Shown here: positions 24,870-36,866 of the stretch, one piece after another
Position numbering within the stretch: position 1 is the stretch's first letter
Layout of the letters: each line of letters starts with the position of its first letter
Origin: Sinotaia quadrata
Taxonomy: Eukaryota; Mollusca; Gastropoda; Architaenioglossa; Viviparidae
Length of the DNA: 64,000 nt
Direction: 5' to 3'
Assembly: GCA_028829895.1 (NCBI GenBank)
Contig: CM054181.1
Location: 63,667,759 to 63,731,758 of the forward strand
Translations under genes and position numbers: made by a program
Notes under the pieces: model-generated
Databases searched by the model: none
Seen by the model: only the letters and a program-made list of their open reading frames with translations
What the model was told of the DNA's origin: nothing

Positions 24870-25585
24870 GTTTCTGATTAGGTGACATAATACAAGGTCA
24901 TTTGAACCTTTTATTTGTGGTGGGTTGACATTTAATATAAGGCAAATTCGCGACTACGTGACTTTTTTGTGTAATGGTTGGCTGACATTCGAAAGTGGTT
25001 AACATCAAAGATAACGCAAAAACTAGCTTACATCTGCAGTTTGCAGGAAACACCATTTTTAGTTTCTTTGTCATGAGCAACTCTTTCAAAAGAGAAAAAC
25101 GCCAGCAACATATATTTTATTGTTGTTGTGTTTTTTTTCTGTCGACACATAAACGAAATGAACAGATTGTGTCCTTGATCTTCTCAAGTGCAAATGAAAA
25201 GTGTCAAGAAAAAACGTCTATGGATTAGGGACATAATAAAGAAATTGACATAAAATACCATCACTAGTGTCTACGGGTGAATTGCTATCTGCCATTGCTT
25301 CTATAGGTGTACAGATGACTGAAGTGCATTGAATATATGTACGAATACTTTTATCGTATACCATATGACAGTTTGAACTATTGTTTCTTTGATGACGTCT
25401 CTGTTTTCGACATATGATACTATGAACGACGATTTACTTTTATTTATTTTCTCGTATATCATATGACGTATACAAGTAATATTTGTTGTCGATTGCTTCT
25501 TTTGATCAAATTTAAAATGCTTGACATAACTGTTATTGACGCTTTTATTAGTTATTTATGTTGTCGACTTGTTGAGTTTTGATCA
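24870..25585. other. Non-coding stretch, nothing recognised
   Basis: AT-rich; GTATATCATATGAC-like words recur loosely near 25370 and 25455. Confidence 0.4.
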
Positions 25586-25589
25586 TACA

Positions 25590-25760
25590 CACGCAACGCG
25601 CGCGCACGCACGCACGCACACACACTTACACATACATACAGAAATACACACGTACACACCTACATGCGTATGCACGCACGCGCTCACACACAAATACAAA
25701 CATACACGCGCGCGCAAGCATAGGCGCACTCTCACATGCACACTTACTTGAGCCTGTACG
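25590..25760. repeat. CA/CG-rich degenerate microsatellite
   Basis: ACACGCACGCACGC-type alternating purine-pyrimidine tract. Confidence 0.9.
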
Positions 25761-25799
25761 CATGTTTGTGTGTGCATGTGAATATGCGTGGGTACAATG

Positions 25800-27140
25800 C
25801 AGTAATATGCGCCCGAGACACTAATTACCATTTACGGTCATTCATTTGTAAGTGCGAAGAAATCTAAAGGAAATATCGGTCCCTTGCGAGGTTGTGGTAA
25901 CGATGTGTAAGCACGAACTGCGCTGTCATTTCCCAGCCTGATCGGAAGCACTGCCATTTTAAAATTGATTTATTCTGATAGAAAGACTTGTCAACCGCAA
26001 ATTCCATCTCGTTACGAGGGTATCTTTTTAATGTAACAAAAATCTGATCAAAACTTTAAAAATAGCATAACTTTCCTTTGTTGGTTTTTTTCGCCACAAA
26101 GAAAGTAAATTCGGAATTGTTTGTTTTTAACGTACTAAGCCTTTCACCATTTCTACAAGACAAAAAAAAGAATTGCATTAAACAGTATATGCACCTGCGA
26201 CTTCCTGAAATATATTTACTGGACATGTTTGGTTAAAATATATTTTGACATTTAAATGACCATAAAATGTTATACAAATCGCCCACTTATATACGTTCGC
26301 CAAATATCCAGTTAAACAATTGTCAGGCAACCAACACACTATAATAAAGATCTCCCTAAAAAAAAAAAACTCCAAATAAATAAACAAATAAAGTCATTTT
26401 CAAACATTTTCTTACCAGTACCTCTAGACAACTTGTGAAGAGAGAAGTTAATAAAATAATTCTTTTGCTATTTCCACCCACCAAAGATCTTTACTATGCG
26501 GACAAGAAATATTGGTCACACCCCAGTATCCACTCTAAATATATCGGTGTTTTTCCGGATTCGGTTAACTATATTAATGTATATGCTCCTTGCTACCAAT
26601 TGCCCTTAATGGTCTGCCATCAAATCTCTTTCCCTTGAAGGAAACCTCTTAACTAGCGCTTACTGCCTGAATGTATAGTTTTCAAGTGACAAATAAACCG
26701 GCGTACGGTGACTGGCCTTGCTAGCGTAGTTATTTATATACTATTAAAGTTAGATATCTATTATTATAATGCACAATTATTATTTTTTTGCCTATTAATA
26801 TATATCAGTTACTCATTTATAATTATTAGCTAATCATATTTCATAGGAAATGGTTGTTGAAATTTTAATTAATTGCTGTATTCAACTTGCTTGACAACGG
26901 CAAAAACCTGTTAATAGATTATTTGAATTTACAGTCTCTCTCTCTTCTCATATGCCCTCATTCCATCTTTACACAAGAAACTAACACCAAATAATCCTAC
27001 ATTATAAATTATAGTTTTTAATTAAAATTAAGAAAAATGCGCACAAATACAAACAGAAAGTTTCACTCTAACACACAGCAGAGTTGAGATATATGCACTT
27101 TTCACACGCTTGCCGGGTCACATCTAGGACAGAGAGCAAC
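25800..27140. other. Non-coding stretch, nothing recognised
   Basis: AT-rich. No ORF with family resemblance. Confidence 0.5.
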
Positions 27141-27164
27141 TACATTCATTTAAAACACGGGGGG

Positions 27165-27232
27165 GGGGGGGGGTGTATCAGATTCCCCTCCTCTGTTTAT
27201 TAACTCTGCGGATCTACACCACTGAGCTATAT
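27165..27232 (-). ncRNA. tRNA-like / SINE-like pol III promoter fragment
   Basis: On the minus strand TATAGCTCAGTGGTGTAGAT resembles a tRNA 5' region with a good A box, and about 35 bp on GGGGAATCTGATAC weakly resembles a B box, before a C run. The cloverleaf is not convincing. It may be a tRNA-derived SINE head. Confidence 0.25.
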
Positions 27233-27489
27233 ATAAATGGAGAGGACATCCATTGATAGCAAGCGCAGCCGATGTGTTTCATTGCGACCATTTTAAGAAT
27301 ACCAGTCTAACATAACAGTGCTGAAAACTACGTGTTGGAAAGCAATCATTATTTTTTAAAATATGCATTATTTAAAACATTGTAAATTATATCGTCTCAT
27401 TTTTATCTTATATTTGTTATAATAATTTTTGGTTTTAGTGTTGGGTAAGGATACAGTCTTTTATATTTTCAGTGCTTAAAATAGACATT

Positions 27490-28372
27490 CTTGAAAATAT
27501 TAATTTATAACATTACACTTACAGAATGCAATCGTTAAATAATATCAAAATTATTTGTAACATTACACTTACAGAATGCAATCATTAAATAATATCAACA
27601 TTAGTTTGTAACATTACACTTACAGAATGCAATCATTAAATAATATCAACATTAATTTGTAACATTACACTTACAGAATGCAATCGTTAAATAATATCAA
27701 CATTAATTTGTAACATTACACTTACAGACTGCAATCGTTAAATAATATCAAAATTATTTGTAACATTACACTTACAGAATGCAATCGTTAAATAATATCA
27801 ACATTAATTTGTAACATTACACTTATAGAATGCAATCGTTAAATAATATCAACATTAATTTGTAACATTACACTTACAGAATGCAATCATTAAATAATAT
27901 CAACATTAATTTGTAACATTACACTTATAGAATGCAATCGTTAAATAATATCAACATTAATTTGTAACATTACACTTACAGAATGCAATCGTTAAATAAT
28001 ATCAACATTAATTTGTAACATTACACTTACAGAATGCAATCGTTAAATAATATCAACATTAATTTGTAACATTACACTTACAGAATGCAATCATTAAATA
28101 ATATCAACATTAATTTGTAACATTACACTTACAGAATGCAATCGTTAAATAATATCAACATTAATTTGTAACATTACACTTACAGAATGCAATCGTTAAA
28201 TAATATCAAAATTATTTGTAACATTACACTTACAGAATGCAATCGTTAAACAATATCAACATTAATTTGTAACATTACACTTACAGAATGCAATCATTAA
28301 ATAATATCAACATTAATTTGTAACATTACACTTACAGAATGCAATCGTTAAATAATATCAACATTAGTTTGC
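27490..28372. repeat. 51-bp satellite x ~17
   Basis: Unit TTGTAACATTACACTTACAG AATGCAATCGTTAAATAATATCAACATTAA. Variants (CGTT/CATT and AAAATTATT/ACATTAATT) allow internal phylogeny. Confidence 0.97.
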
Positions 28373-28579
28373 CATCACATTTAAAATCAACTTTGATAAA
28401 ACATTTCTAATCAATGTTTTCGTTTTAATTTGTTTATATTTCAGGTTTATTATGATATTTTTCAAAACCAAGCACACGCTACACACTTTTTATCTACAGA
28501 TATATATATATATAATGGAAAAACAAAGCATTTCAAATAACCGTGCTTGAACACAATGTGCTGAGAAGCATTCATTATA

Positions 28580-28609
28580 ATATTCTATTAATAATTATTA
28601 ATAGAATAT
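28580..28609. repeat. Perfect 30-bp palindrome
   Basis: ATATTCTATTAATAA and its exact reverse complement, with no loop. Confidence 0.95.
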
Positions 28610-29034
28610 GCCAATATGCACAAAAGTCTCGCAAATATGATTATATAAATTATACAGTGCATATTTTTTCTCAAGGTAAAGAATACATGTGAGACATAGT
28701 GTGTGCATGAAAATTTATTAAAAATAAATATACTAAATAATTACCCTTTATAATACTTAAAAAATTATTTGAATGTTCTTCTAACTATCACTGCAAACTT
28801 AAAGCATAATTAACATCATAATTATTGTTACATTCCACTGTAGCATATATTAACATAAGGGGAAATCAGATTAAAGAAAATCTCAAAATTTGTATAAAAT
28901 ATTAGATTGGTATGTGTATAAGTATGAATAGGTGAAGGTCACAATTCTTAATTATAATTTGAAATAAATGTTAATTAATTAAACAGATATGTTAGTCTAT
29001 TACATTTTAAACCTGGATATCAAATCTGATTTTT

Positions 29035-29200
29035 CACGGAAGTGATAGAAATTATACACTACTACAGTTACAAAGACGTGATAAGATAATTCCTTCTTTA
29101 GCCAGTATATATAGAGGTAGTCTTTCATAGAAATTATACCACTACTACAGTTACAAAGACGTGATAAGATAATTCCTTCTTTAGCCAGTATATATTCATA
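29035..29200. repeat. ~80-bp tandem duplication
   Basis: Two copies containing CACTACTACAGTTACAAAGA and ending GCCAGTATATAT. Confidence 0.9.
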
Positions 29201-29299
29201 TTCTGCCAGAAAGAAGACCCCACTCCCACCCCAAGCACCACATACAAAAAACAACTAGACAGATAATCGCAGAACACTCTTAATGAATTACTCAAAACA

Positions 29300-29560
29300 G
29301 CTATTCCCACAATTAAAAGAAAAATCACCATCCGCCACGTTATCACAAAACTATTTCACATACTGTGCCACAAAACAATACACTGTTTCACAAAACCATG
29401 CACGTTGCTACAAAAACAGTGCTTTCTTACAAAGTTATTCTAAACCAGTATATGCTGTCACAAAGAAAACAAGCTATCACAAAACTTACACGCTGTCGCA
29501 AAGCAATACATGTTGTCACAAAACAATGAGTGCTGTCACATACCAATGCAAGTTGTCACG
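29300..29560. repeat. Degenerate ~22-bp repeat
   Basis: Repeated TGTCACAAAACAATAC-like words. Confidence 0.7.
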
Positions 29561-30235
29561 CAATGGATCTTTTAGGGCTTAGGCAATCGCAAAACAGTCC
29601 AGAAAAGAAACTCGAAATTATCACAGAAATACCAGCTCACCTACGCTATAATACCTAGCACGACTCACACGCGGACAAAAAAAAAAAACAGACTCGCAAA
29701 ATGACCGCGTACACACATTGTCACAACACGTGACTTCTTGAGAATGAACGTCACGCTACACAGCAAGAGTACCTTTATAATGACGTCAATACTTATCCTA
29801 ATTGCCACAATTCCAAATACTGTAGTGCGTTAAGTGGATTAAGCTTTCTCTTTCAGGCAGTACGTTTGGAGAGCTGAGTTCTTGTTATTTGGTTTTTTTT
29901 TTTTTTGCTTCCTTCCATTCTCCCATTCATAAATCCGGCTCAAGAAGAGGTTTTGGAATTTAAAAACCTGGATTTCACTAAAGCTTTTCTCTGTTTTAAA
30001 ACACACTTTACTAAGCTAAATTTAATTCTATAAATAGATTTTAAAAATAAATAGTATAATGACATTCTAAATATATTACCTTTATAAGAGTGCATTTCAA
30101 TCAAGGCAAATATATATGAGATCGGCCTGACAAGAAAGAACAAATCAGGAAACTCCAGAAAGGACATTTCAGCCAGGAAGAAAGAATAACAACTAAGCCA
30201 GTCTGAAAGCAAAACATAAAGTGCCAAAGAAAGAA
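29561..30235. other. Non-coding stretch, nothing recognised
   Basis: A TGACGTCA at 29781 is the only notable motif. The minus-strand open frame is T-rich and featureless. Confidence 0.5.
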
Positions 30236-30450
30236 GAGCAAAGCAGTCATTCGGAAAGAAGAAAAACAAAGCAATTAGTCGGAAAGAAGAGCAAAGCAGT
30301 CAGCCAGAAAGAACAAAGCAAGAAAGAAAGAAGGAAAAAATAATTCAATCATAAACGAAAACAAATTAGACGGAAAGAATAAATTAGTATCCGGAAAGAA
30401 GAACAAACAAACAAACCAGGAAAAAAACAAATCAATCAGCAGGAAGAAGA
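30236..30450. repeat. Degenerate A/G-rich ~25-bp repeat
   Basis: Units such as AGCAAAGCAGTCAGCCAGAAAG. Confidence 0.7.
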
Positions 30451-30754
30451 TAAATATTTTCTATTACAATTTCACTTTATGGAAACATTAATTGTTATTA
30501 ATCAAATAATTTCAGCAGTCCCCAATACGGATCATCCATTCAACAAGCATTTTAACTTATGTGGAGTTCATACTTGACAAACGTATTAGTCTGACTGAAT
30601 AAAATCCCATGATTTCAAAGAGCTCCATTGGCCGATGTTTATGTTTATCTTTTATATTAACGGTCAATAAATTCTACGTCTGCGCAAATTCACCAATGTT
30701 CAACAGTTGTATAGTACGGATTGGCGAGGAGCAAATTCTAATGATAGAAGCGGT

Positions 30755-30850
30755 TTGGTGTATGTTTTCTAGAAGTCTGGTGTATGTTTACTAGAAGTCT
30801 GGTGTATGTTTTCTAGAAGTCTGGTGTATGTTTACTAGAAGTCTGGTGTT
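30755..30850. repeat. 24-25-bp minisatellite x 4
   Basis: Unit TCTAGAAGTCTGGTGTATGT TT. Confidence 0.95.
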
Positions 30851-32565
30851 ATATGATTTATGCATCAGTTTTAAAGATGATCCTTGATAAGATACGCTAT
30901 AAACATTTTATGTAGGCTACATCTAACATCTACTAATCTGTCTACTAAAATAACGTTCTAATTTCTCTCTCTTCTTTCTCTTCTCTCTCTCTTTGTACTT
31001 GTGCGTTGTGTATATGTACACACACATACGTGCACAGTCATGCATCACGCACATATATATGATGATAAATGGTTAACACGCACACATATACTCTTGAGTA
31101 GATTCATGCAAGCACTTTTAATCCTGAAATAAATTTAATTTTAAAAAAAGCAGGAGAAATTTAATCGAACCAAGTAAATAAGCGTTGATGCTTTTATCTC
31201 TGAGATCCGAATAAAACTCGTAATTTCTAAACAGTAAATTTAAACTCATCACGATTCAACTTTAACGGCTGTGATGGTCAGCAGGTCTGTCCGTCTGATC
31301 AAAAGTTTACAAGAAAACCCAACCGCGCAGCCTTCGTTAAGAACAGCACGATGCTAATATTAGCCTTTCGTTGACGTCATTTCTCTGAAATGTTCGTGTC
31401 TGTAATTTATTATTTATAAACAAATATTTTGTGGGAGCAACGAGCGACAGAAAGGTGATATCTAGGAGCAATAGACCTTAATTAAAACCGATTTATTTAA
31501 AAATCAAATGTAACGGCTGGAAATAATCGATACACAAGAAAATAAGTAGAACAAATATTAATGAGAAAAAAAAGAAAAAAAATGAACTTGTTGACTCCAG
31601 GTGAATGAGAGACATACAACAACTAGGATAATGGCCCAGATGGCTCTGCTTGTGGTACTTGCATCAAATCTTTAATGCTTCTTGCACCTTCTGTGTTAAG
31701 AATTTAAAAGGCCTCTCCTGAAACTGTGACAAACTGACATGGCAAATAATGTGTAAAAGATTCACAGAAACAAAGGCTACCTTTCAGAGAACAGTTTCTG
31801 AACTATCTTTAAATACACCGAATTTCAGTAGAAACTGTAGATAGAGGATGAAAGAAAGAAAACGAAACACTCCATATTGTAATGGAGTCTGTAAAATAAG
31901 AATTGGTGCATTTCTTTGAAATGAGGCAAACCCTATTAAAAATTACTTTCTTAATGCGTTTCTTTCAAATAAGGCAAACCCTATTAAAAATATTTTTTTA
32001 ATAAAGCACGTAATTAAAATAAAATAAAATAATTGAAAATAAAGTAAAAATATGAAGGTACAATATTTTTTTTTAAAATGTAATGATTTCAACTCATAAG
32101 TTAAAGTAATTAAAAATGAACAACAAAATAGTGCAATTAAAAATATATATAATAAAAAATATAATTACGATAAAAAGCGAAAAAAAAATAGCACAAATGA
32201 TCGATGAATCTTGCAAGTGCCACTGCTATAAAATTACTTCCTTCCTGTCAGCCCGTTATAAATGTTTGATTTGATGTGCCAAAATGTAAGACACTTGAAG
32301 AAATAGAGTCAATATGGCCTTGGATTTACTGACTCGGAACATTTGACGTCGTTCGGCTCTGCTCAAACGAATTAGGCCTGATACCACTAGGCCGCCAAAA
32401 GTTCGCAAAATAAGAGACACTTAAGGGGTAAATAATTGGTATGCCGTTAAGGGGTTAAAGATTTGTGTGCCGATGAAGAGAAAAAGGTCGGACTTTGCCT
32501 TCCTCTGTGTTAAATGCTCACGAATTGAACTCATTCATTTTCATTCTCTTGGGGTGGGTGGGTGG
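30851..32565. other. AT-rich non-coding stretch
   Basis: Contains a 48-bp two-copy repeat (31905-31995, TTTCTTTGAAATGAGGCAAACC) and one TGACGTCA. No gene. Confidence 0.5.
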
Positions 32566-32569
32566 GACA

Positions 32570-33025
32570 CTCTTACACAATCTTAGTACATTTACTACAG
32601 TCTTGGTTCATTTACTATTGTCTTGGAATACTTACTACAGTCTTGGTTCATTTACTATTGTCTTGGTACGCCTTCTACAGTCTTGGTTCATTTACTATTG
32701 TCTTGGATCACTTACTACAGTCTTGGTTCATTTACTATTGTCTTGGTACACTTATACAGTCTTGGTTCATTTACTTTTGTCTTGGTACGCTAACTACAGT
32801 CTTGTTCATTTACTTTTGTCTTGGTACACTTACTAAAATCTTGGTTAATTTACTTTTGTCATGTTCATTTACTTCTGTCTAGGTACACTTGATAAGTCTA
32901 GGTTCATTTACCACTGTCTTGGTACACTAACTACAGTCTTGTTCATTACTACTGTCTTGGTACACTTACTAAGGTCTAGGTTAGTTTACTTTTATCTTGA
33001 TACACTTACTACAGTCTTGGTTGTT
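32570..33025. repeat. ~39-bp minisatellite x ~11
   Basis: Unit CTTGGTTCATTTACTATTGT CTTGGTACACTTACTACAGT; decays to the right. Confidence 0.95.
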
Positions 33026-33109
33026 TGAACTTCTTGACATTTATAAATAACTTCCGTATTCGCTGTTACCTATGACTGGTACATTGATAGGACTGTGTCA
33101 CGAATGTTA

Positions 33110-33860
33110 AGCACTTTAGTTAGAGTGTTAATTGTAAATTAATCTTTTGTTAAATAATAAGTGCTAACTTTAAATTAATGTTTTGTCAGTCAGTAAAAGT
33201 GTTAATTTTAAATTAATATTTTATTAAGCAGTAAAAGTGTTAACTATAATTTAATGTTTCCTTAAGAAATGAAAGTGTAAATTAATGTTTTCTTGAGAAG
33301 TATGAGTGCTAACTTTAAATTAACGTTTTGTTGATAAGGAAGAATGTTAACTGCAAAATAATGTTTTGTTGAGAAGTAAGAGTGTTAGCTTTAGGTTCAC
33401 GTTTTAAGTACTAAGAGTGTTAGCTTTAGGTTAATGTTTTAAGTAGTAAGAGCATTAGCTTTAGGTGCGTGTGTTAAACAGTAAGAGTGTTAGCTTTAGG
33501 TTCGTGTGTTAAGTAGTAAGAGTGTTAGCTTTAGGTTCGTGTGTTAAGTAGTAAGAGTGTTAGCTTTAGGTTTGTGTTTTATTAAGCTGTAAGAGTGTTA
33601 GCTTTTGGTTTGTGTTTTATTAAGCAGTAAGTGTTAGCTTTAGGTTCGTGTGTTAAGCAGTAAGAGTGTTAGCTTTAGGTTTGTGTTTTATTAAGCAGTA
33701 AGAGTGTTAGCTTTAGGTTTGTGTTTTATTAAGCAGTAAGTGTTAGCTTTAGGTTCGTATTTTATTAAGTATTAAGAGTGTTAGCTTTAGGTTCGAGTTT
33801 TATTAAGTAGTAAGAGTGTGAGTTTTAGGTTCGTGTATTATTAAATACTTAGCCAGCGAT
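33110..33860. repeat. 34-38-bp minisatellite x ~20
   Basis: Unit AGTAAGAGTGTTAGCTTTAG GTTCGTGTGTTA; the left third is older and TTAAATTAATGTTTT-rich. Confidence 0.95.
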
Positions 33861-33869
33861 TTTAAATTC

Positions 33870-34585
33870 ATGCTTTGAGAAATGTATACAAGTTTTAGAT
33901 TTCTGTTTTGTATGAAACTGGTTTGCGCTTGATTCAGATTTTGTTACTTAGTGTTTTAGTTTTAAAGTTTGTTGTGTTATCATAATAGTTTTATTATTTT
34001 CTTACTGTGCTGTTGATTTGTAAGTGCCCGATTGTAAATTTAGTTTGTTATTTTGTTCTTTTGTACAAAACGTTCGCATTAAAAGATAAATTTCAAAATT
34101 ACCCTAAATGCAGATCTAGAAGAAACAGAAATATTTTTTTAATAAAAAAGTAGCAACTAAAATTATCACGCATACACACGCTCACACATATGCATGCAAA
34201 TGCACACACGTACACACACGCACACACATATGCACAAAATCAAACGACACTCATGCATGCAGTTTGAAACAGCATAAAGAGTTCAATAAAAGAGAGATTC
34301 GTTTTATAGTTTTATTTAATATTCTTTCTAATAAATTTATACTGTAATATATCGAGCGTCAATGCATACAGTTTGTTTATTTGTTTGTTCCATGTAAAAG
34401 TGTGTTCTGAAACATAAACAACAGCTTTCTATATGCAGCATAATTCTTTTTGACAATGACGATGTTGGTCTGTCATTTGCCATAGAGTAAAAAAAAAAAA
34501 TCAGTAATCGAATGCCTGGATCTGCAATAGCATTAAGCATTGGTATTCGAGCATTGCTTTCTGTTATGGTATACAGAATTGACAA
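33870..34585. other. AT-rich stretch with CA tract, likely 3' of galaxin gene 1
   Basis: CA-rich patch near 34170-34250 and candidate poly(A) signals for the minus strand. No gene. Confidence 0.4.
34376..34381 (-). terminator. Candidate poly(A) signal, galaxin-like gene 1
   Basis: AATAAA on the minus strand about 570 bp past the stop codon of exon 2; a second candidate lies near 34311. If used, the 48-bp minisatellite at 34590-34885 lies in the 3' UTR. AATAAA is frequent by chance in such AT-rich DNA. Confidence 0.25.
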
Positions 34586-34589
34586 TGCA

Positions 34590-34885
34590 ACATATAACTT
34601 ATCATAGCATAAAATATCGGTTATCTAACGTTATCTATCATACAACTTATCATAGCATAAAATATCGGTTATCTAACGTTATCTATCATATAACTTATCA
34701 TAGCATAAAATATCGGTTATCTAACGTTATCTATCATATAACTTATCATAGCATAAAATATCGGTTATCTAACGTTATCTATCATAAACTTATCATAGCA
34801 TAAAATATCGGTTATCTAACGTTATCTATCATATAACTTATCATAGCATAAAATATCGGTTATCTAACGTTATCTGTCATAATCG
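34590..34885. repeat. 48-bp minisatellite x 6
   Basis: Unit ATAACTTATCATAGCATAAA ATATCGGTTATCTAACGTTATCTATCAT. It lies 70 bp past the galaxin gene 1 stop codon, so it is probably in its 3' UTR. Confidence 0.95.
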
Positions 34886-34952
34886 AAAAACGAATGACAA
34901 TGGAGCAATCACTTCATCAAACGACTGCTCCGTTGTGAGTGTCGTCATCGCT

Positions 34953-35470
34953 TTAATAGTAATCGAAATCTGCAGTTGTATATGTGTGTTCTCCTGTCAC
35001 GAAACGTCCTGTTGTGTCCGGCGTGCTCATCTCTAGGAAGTGACAGCCCCGGGCCCGCGAACGAATGACGCCATTGCAACAGATGGAATGGAGGGTGTTG
35101 TAGGCCCGTGTCCTGCAGCAAGCGCAGTTACGTCCTCCCACTCTGAGTCGGACCACGCCGCTGCAGCAAATCTTGTCCTCATGATCATAAGCGCGTCCCT
35201 CGCAACATCCAGAGCGGGGCCCCTTCTTCTTTTGAACTATTCCGTCGCAGCAAATTTGTTTGGCAGAGTTGTAGATCGTGGATTCGCAGCATGCTGTACG
35301 TCTGCCAATTCTGTCCTTCTGATAGATCTTCCTTCCACAGCATATCTGGGAGAAACTGTTGTATACTTTTTCGTGGCAGCACTTAGAGAGGGTTCCAGTC
35401 TTAGGGATGACCTCTTTTCCACAGCAGGTGAATTTGTGCGGAGAGTATGGCTGTTTTCCACATAAGGCAG
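34953..35470 (-). CDS. Galaxin-like gene 1, exon 2 (terminal coding exon)
   Basis: Encodes the body of a secreted cysteine-rich galaxin-like protein. Seen: repeated di-cysteine motifs of the form CC-G-x(10-13)-CC-x(4)-Y-x(6)-CC. There are four complete repeats plus a last one that loses its second CC pair, then an acidic, Tyr-rich tail ending D-Y-Y-stop. Known: galaxins are repeat proteins first described from coral skeleton organic matrix, and relatives occur in molluscs. Inferred: extracellular matrix, biomineral or surface role. The exon start is set at an acceptor (GTTGACAG, 35471-35474 on the plus strand) in phase 1, which matches the exon 1 donor at 40167 and the acceptor of gene 2. Joined to exon 1 it gives 194 residues. 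An open frame continues upstream to 35549 through a (TTTG)n tract and mimics a signal peptide; I take that as intron. Function is not proven by sequence. Confidence 0.72.
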
Positions 35471-35671
35471 CTGTCAACAAACAAACAAACAAACAAACAA
35501 ACACAAAATAAAAGAAAATAGAGGGGATAAAATACAATAATTCCTTCAAAGAGAATTTTGATTTGGCCAGCCGAGTGATTTAAAAAAAAAATTCGTCCAT
35601 TTAATTTGATAACAAAATCGACAGAGTTGTTATTTACTTTTTTATATATATATTCACATAGAGATCTGGAG

Positions 35672-35675
<4 letters not shown>

Positions 35676-35749
<74 letters not shown>

Positions 35750-35775
35750 CAGAGAGTGAGAGAGACAGAGAGTAT
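35676..35775. repeat. (GA)n microsatellite
   Basis: Pure GA then GACAGA variants. Confidence 0.98.
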
Positions 35776-35809
35776 AATAACACAGCACTTTATTTCTAAG
35801 CATTACTCT

Positions 35810-35975
35810 AAAATCAGAAAGCGTAATTCTAAAATTGGAAAGTGTAACTATAAAATTGGAAATTGTAACTATAAAATCGGAAAGTGTAACTATAAAATTG
35901 GAAAATGTAACTCTAAAATTTGAAAGTGTTACTCTAAAATTGGAAAGTGTAACTATAAAATTGGATTGTGTAACA
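35810..35975. repeat. 21-bp minisatellite x ~8
   Basis: Unit GTAACTATAAAATTGGAAAG. Open frames on both strands are artefacts. Confidence 0.95.
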
Positions 35976-36866
35976 TTACTAATCCCTCTGGGCTCCATCA
36001 TGAAGTTTATGAGAAGTGATGGAATATTATCCTAATACTTTAAAATCATCAAAATCTCGAATTACAGATTAACTAACTCAGAAAGACCATCTTCGCACTC
36101 AACAGCGCCTATTGCTTCCCTAATCTATGGCTCATTACCCCCCCCCTTCCCCAGCTAATCAGGCTACTGTTACTTCACACTTGGCCAGACGATGACGTGG
36201 AAAGACGGAGTAACATGACGTCATTGTGGAAAACAAGCTGATGTATGACGAACAATGTACAATTACAAATACTCCACCCTAGAATTCTCAGACATTGACA
36301 AACTAACTCTTAAAAGAATGACGGTTGAATAAAGGCAGGCGCTCCAAACAAGACCGTCAGGGACGGAAAGCAAACAGCTCCAAACATGACCATCGTGTTT
36401 AAAATAATAAGGGAGGTGTGTGTGGGAGGTCTGTATACGTCATATGAAACACAAAAAGTTATATTATGCCTGGAAGGTGTTAAGCGATGCTATTTTTACC
36501 ACAGTATTTAAATTATTAATATAAAGAAATTAGCAGAAGCATAAAAAGTAAACGAGGAAAGATAAGTTAATTTAACATAATTCTAAATAGAAAAACATAG
36601 TGTGTGGCAGAGAAAATTTGCCTATCCCGATTTCTAAACTTAATTGTTGTTATCAATTGTTAACTGTCAAAGTGACCCGACCTTGGGCACTGCTTATGCT
36701 GATATTTTTAAGTATCAGAGTTGGAAGTAAACAACTACAGTAGATAATATGCTAGAAATTGCTGATGCAATCCAAACTAGTTCTGGATGAGTAATATTTT
36801 TCTGACTAATAGTCTCACACTTGTTCATAACAACATCAACCAATGGGGATGGACCGAAAGTTATTT
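35976..36866. other. Intronic stretch, nothing recognised
   Basis: C(7) run near 36140 and one TGACGTCA (36216). No exon-like signal. Confidence 0.5.

Noticed and set aside
32495..32882. Two overlapping 106-113-codon frames
   Set aside because: Both are translations of the ~39-bp minisatellite.
35040..35465. 141-codon open frame on the plus strand
   Set aside because: It is the antisense shadow of the galaxin-like exon; the Cys-rich minus-strand frame explains the openness.
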